Assembly (NCBI GenBank): GCA_003116995.1
Contig: BDSL01000033.1
Location: 496,001-560,000, forward strand
DNA: 64,000 nt
Source: Yamagishiella unicocca
Lineage: Eukaryota > Chlorophyta > Chlorophyceae > Chlamydomonadales > Volvocaceae
Direction of reading: 5' to 3'
Below, one piece after another: positions 61,289 through 64,000 of the stretch (position 1 is the first letter of the stretch; every line of letters starts with the position of its first letter). The notes below the pieces were generated by a model, which was not told the DNA's origin, did no database searches, and was given only the letters and a program-made list of their open reading frames with translations. A program made the position numbers and the translations under genes.

Positions 61289-61846
61289 ACCGGCAGCCCC
61301 GCGCAAGCATCGGGCGGCCTCGCTCTTGGGCACGCATCTATCCGATAGCAATAATTAGATGTTAAGAACGCCCCTGCTAAAATTCGCGTCTTGACAACGC
61401 CGCGCGAAGACGTCCGGGCAAATTGGCAGGCACCGGCTTCTGCTGCGGCTTCCATCGGCCTCGCTCTTGGGCACGCAGCTACCCGATATCAATAAGTATA
61501 TGTTATGAACGTCCCTGCTCAAATTCGCGTCTTGAGAACGCCGCGTGAAGACGTCCGGGCAATTTACATCGGGTTTCGGAGTGCGGTGGTTGAGCGCGGA
61601 TTTTGTTTCGCGCGTGCAGCGCTGTTTGCAGCATTAGTGAACGCAACGTAACAAGTAACAATAGGAGAAGAATAGACGTGCTGGTTGCGGATTGCTTCGC
61701 GCATGCAGCGCCGTTTGAAGCGTTCGTGAAAATGAACACCGGCAGCCCCAACGGAACGACGAGGAGCCTCGCTCTTGGGCTCGCAGCCTTCCGATATCAA
61801 TAGTTATATGTTAAGAACGTCCCTGCTAAAAGTCGCCTCTTGAGAT
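61289..61846. repeat. three copies of a 110-140 bp repeat
   Basis: Copies at about 61289-61430, 61431-61571 and 61737-61846. They share CTCGCTCTTGGGC, CCGATA.CAATA and ATGTTAAGAACG/ATGTTATGAACG blocks. The first two are adjacent; the third overlaps the end of the recombinase frame. Confidence 0.7.
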
Positions 61847-62442
61847 GGCCGCGCGAGCCCACGACGCCGCAACCCGGCCCGTGGGTCGGTAGCCGACCCA
61901 TTGCTCCCACCGCGCCGCGACGGAACGACGACGTCAGCTTGCCGACGTCATGTCCCCGCTGCGCGCTTGCCCACATGTACTGCGAGCAGAGCAGGTCTCG
62001 CAAGATCAGCAAGGTGTCGAGAATGGTAGTGGCGGCCTCTGCTCGCGCCCACAAGTAAGCAACCAGCTGCTGATATTTCTCCACCGTCAGGGGCACCGCC
62101 GAGTGCTCGACATAGCCATCCAGCATAGGCAGCCGCTGGTATGCCTTACGGAAGTCGGAGACCAACACAGACTCACACGGATTGCCCTGACCTGACGACT
62201 ACGGTTCGGCCGAGCGGGGTGAGAAACCCGGACAGGTGTGACAGGTGCGACTTGAGGGCAGAAGGCCCACACAAACCATCATCGCGTTTCCGACCACGGT
62301 GAGTGGGCAGCCAATGCTCCATGACGTAGATGAGCAAGTCCTTGGGAGTGCAGGTGCGCAAGCTGCTACCGTTGCCGAACTCATCCAACCACGTGGCTAG
62401 CTCCCGCGCGGCCGATCGCTGCTTATCCCGCTTCTCCCGCAT
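61797..62442 (-). pseudogene. tyrosine-recombinase-like transposon gene, frameshifted and truncated
   Basis: From an ATG at 62442 the frame reads MREKRDKQRSAARELATWL, then CTPKDLLIYVMEHWLP and LKSHLSHLSGFLTPLGRT. It breaks near 62200; the next frame continues GNPCESVLVSDFRKAYQRL, HSAVPLTVEKYQQLVAYL and ILRDLLCSQYMWASAQRGHD. This order (helical core-binding domain, GRT, GNP, RKAYQ, SAVPL, then an R-G-x-D motif carrying the first catalytic Arg) is what I know from tyrosine-recombinase genes abundant in volvocine genomes (DIRS/Crypton-like). The catalytic domain is cut off after that Arg, as the frame runs into the 61.3-61.8 kb repeats. A splice site at the break cannot be excluded, but the loss of the rest of the domain indicates a dead copy. 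Confidence 0.6.
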
Positions 62443-62586
62443 GCTATCGCCAGAGCGTGCTATCGCCAGAGCGTGATATCGCCAGAGCGTGATATCGCCA
62501 GAGCGTGATATCGCCAGAGCGTGATATCGCCAGAGCGTGATATCGCCAGAGCGTGATATCGCCAGAGCGTGATATCGCCAGAGCGT
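62443..62586. repeat. 16-bp tandem repeat, nine copies
   Basis: Unit GATATCGCCAGAGCGT (first two units GCTATCGCCAGAGCGT), nine copies without indels. It lies directly upstream of the recombinase-like ATG. Confidence 0.95.
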
Positions 62587-62826
62587 GCTGCAGCAGTGAG
62601 TGCGCCCCCACCAGTCCGCGCTGGCGAGGGGCCGAAACGGCGTCATCGTCACGGCTGATAGAAGCGGGCCCCAGGGGGCGCAGGGTAGAAGCCAGCTGCA
62701 AGCTGGAGAACGTAGCAGGTTGTGCAGCCTGCGTGAAGGCACCGTTCCGGATTAGCCCATCACCTGACCGGTACCTGAATAGCCCAAGCTACAAGCTGAA
62801 GCCATCACCTACTTGTTGGGCCGGAA

Positions 62827-62850
62827 CCTCCCCTAGGGCGCTAGGGGAGG
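62827..62850. repeat. perfect hairpin, 10-bp stem
   Basis: CCTCCCCTAG, loop GGCG, CTAGGGGAGG. It lies 240 bases from the 16-bp array. Confidence 0.7.
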
Positions 62851-63222
62851 GAGAGAAACCAATGTAGAATGCTGTGAAACCGGGGTAGAATCGAGCTGTT
62901 CAACGCGGTCCGGGAAGCCCAGATCGAGAACAAATTTGTTGCCGCCCTCGGGTGGAATAACCCACTGCAGCGGGAGTTTTTCCTGGAAAAAGATTTGACT
63001 ATATTAGGAGTGGGCACAGTACTGATCAGGGATTAAAGGAATCAACGCACCGGCAGACATAATGGTGAGTCCCAAAGAGACGGCAGAGATTCAGCCTCCA
63101 TCATACAGTAGCCGTACAGTGACTTAAATCGACTCTTAAAACAAAACCTTAAACCCTAGGCTACGCCCCCCCCCCGTGCAACCCCCCCCCCATGCAACAA
63201 CGCGGCTAGGCCAGCCGTGCGC

Positions 63223-63252
63223 CCGTCCGTCCGTGGAGGTGGCACAAACATT
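63223..63252 (+). repeat. direct repeat, right copy
   Basis: CCGTCCGTCCGTGGAGGTGG followed by CACAAACATT, matching the copy at 61246. Confidence 0.6.
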
Positions 63253-64000
63253 AACTAGCGCTACGTGATACGTTGCCATTTTGCAATTCCATGTTACATG
63301 TCACTGACAGGAACAACACCATACCTTGCGCCACGGCTCAGCCATTCGGGCGTGTTGCCGGTCTGCCTTTTTCTAGAGACTGCTGTTGGTGTTGACCTCA
63401 ACTGGTTGATGGTATTACGTACCATTGTTTCTTCCCGTCTCGCTATGGGCATCGGCCCGTTTCGGGTGTGGGACGTTTTCGGGATCTTGGGGGGGGAGTT
63501 ATCCGATTGTGTTGCCGAGGCGTGCTGCTGTCTCTCCATTCGGGGGTCTGCTTGGGATGCATGTGGCCATGTGCAGGGGAGCCATCAGCGCAACCTCCCC
63601 CTGTGTATTGGTGCTTGCTGTTTCCTCTGGGCTCTCGGTTGTGAGGCTCTGGGTGGTTTGTCTTTCGGAACCGTCGGTTTTCTCTGCTTTCCTTGTCTTT
63701 TTCAGTGTCAGGCGATGCGCCCGATGGCTCTACCTTTTAAGGTCTGGAGCCCACTGTAACGATTACAACAACCATACCTCATACAGAATACTCATATAGT
63801 GGAAACTCACACCACGTAACCCCGTTAGGGGGCGCGCGGGCGTCGGTGCGCATCGGACCAGTGGGGAGCCGCTTGTTGGCTCGCGTCGTTGGGGACAAGA
63901 AGCACGTGACGGCGCTGCCTAATGGAGACCTTGGCCATAAGAGGAGGTCGGCCACACAGGGGCCCTCGTCAATCACAGGGGTCGCCCAGCCCGATGCGAG
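63253..64000. other. region with an open frame and dispersed motif, no assigned gene
   Basis: A frame of 164 codons at 63265-63759 (+) is Cys/Leu/Gly-rich, AT-richer than the genes and without a domain. It ends in the dispersed motif. A 65-codon frame on the - strand near the right edge (63779-63976) is also unassigned and might continue outside the window. Confidence 0.35.
63706..63772 (+). repeat. dispersed 70-bp motif, copy C
   Basis: Preceded by a polypyrimidine tract and AG like an intron acceptor. It reads TGTCAGGCGATGCGCCCGAT, then CTGGAGCCCACTGTAAC and ACA triplets. TGTAA is at 63755-63759. Confidence 0.7.

Overview
The window looks like nuclear DNA of a green alga, most likely a volvocine chlorophyte (Chlamydomonas/Volvox lineage). 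The genes are GC-rich and split by many short introns with GTGAGT/GTGCGT-type donors. TGTAA polyadenylation signals follow several genes. Proteins carry long Ala/Gly/Pro/Gln-rich inserts, SPPPP-type hydroxyproline-rich stretches occur, and a tyrosine-recombinase fragment of a kind I associate with volvocine genomes is present. Gene models below come from reading ORFs and splice sites by hand. For most genes the exon phases close without an internal stop. Exon ends may be off by one or two bases.

Layout, left to right. 1-8423 (-): a large coiled-coil protein with an N-terminal C2 domain, cut by the window edge. 8888-10640 (+): a BIG1/Ac45-like type I membrane protein connected with V-ATPase. 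10822-13311 (-): an organelle-targeted helical-repeat (OPR/FASTK-like) protein. 13846-22041 (+): a CW-AWS-SET histone methyltransferase of the ASHH2/SETD2 type, 1825 aa. 24303-30217 (-): a 1169-aa protein with an N-terminal membrane anchor and a C-terminal U-box. 30625-30828 (+): the copper chaperone ATX1. 31453-33984 (-): a membrane-anchored short-chain dehydrogenase resembling 3-ketoacyl-CoA reductase. 35405-40496 (+): two tandem paralogues with a shared Cys-rich, PHD-like domain I cannot assign. 41995-44324 (+): Rab2/RabB GTPase. 46872-51337 (-): a WD40 protein of the YMR102C/SPAC2A9.03 kind. 52305-55732 (+): a secreted class 3 lipase. 57268-59216 (-): a secreted proline-rich protein with a phospholipase A2 active-site signature. 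59.2-64.0 kb: repeats and a broken tyrosine-recombinase gene.

Most genes are unrelated housekeeping genes alternating between strands, and no operon-like pathway is visible. The points most worth a second look are the tandem Cys-rich pair, the membrane-tethered U-box protein, the PLA2/hydroxyproline-rich fusion, and a roughly 70-bp motif present at three distant loci, one of them inside an intron of the PLA2-like gene.
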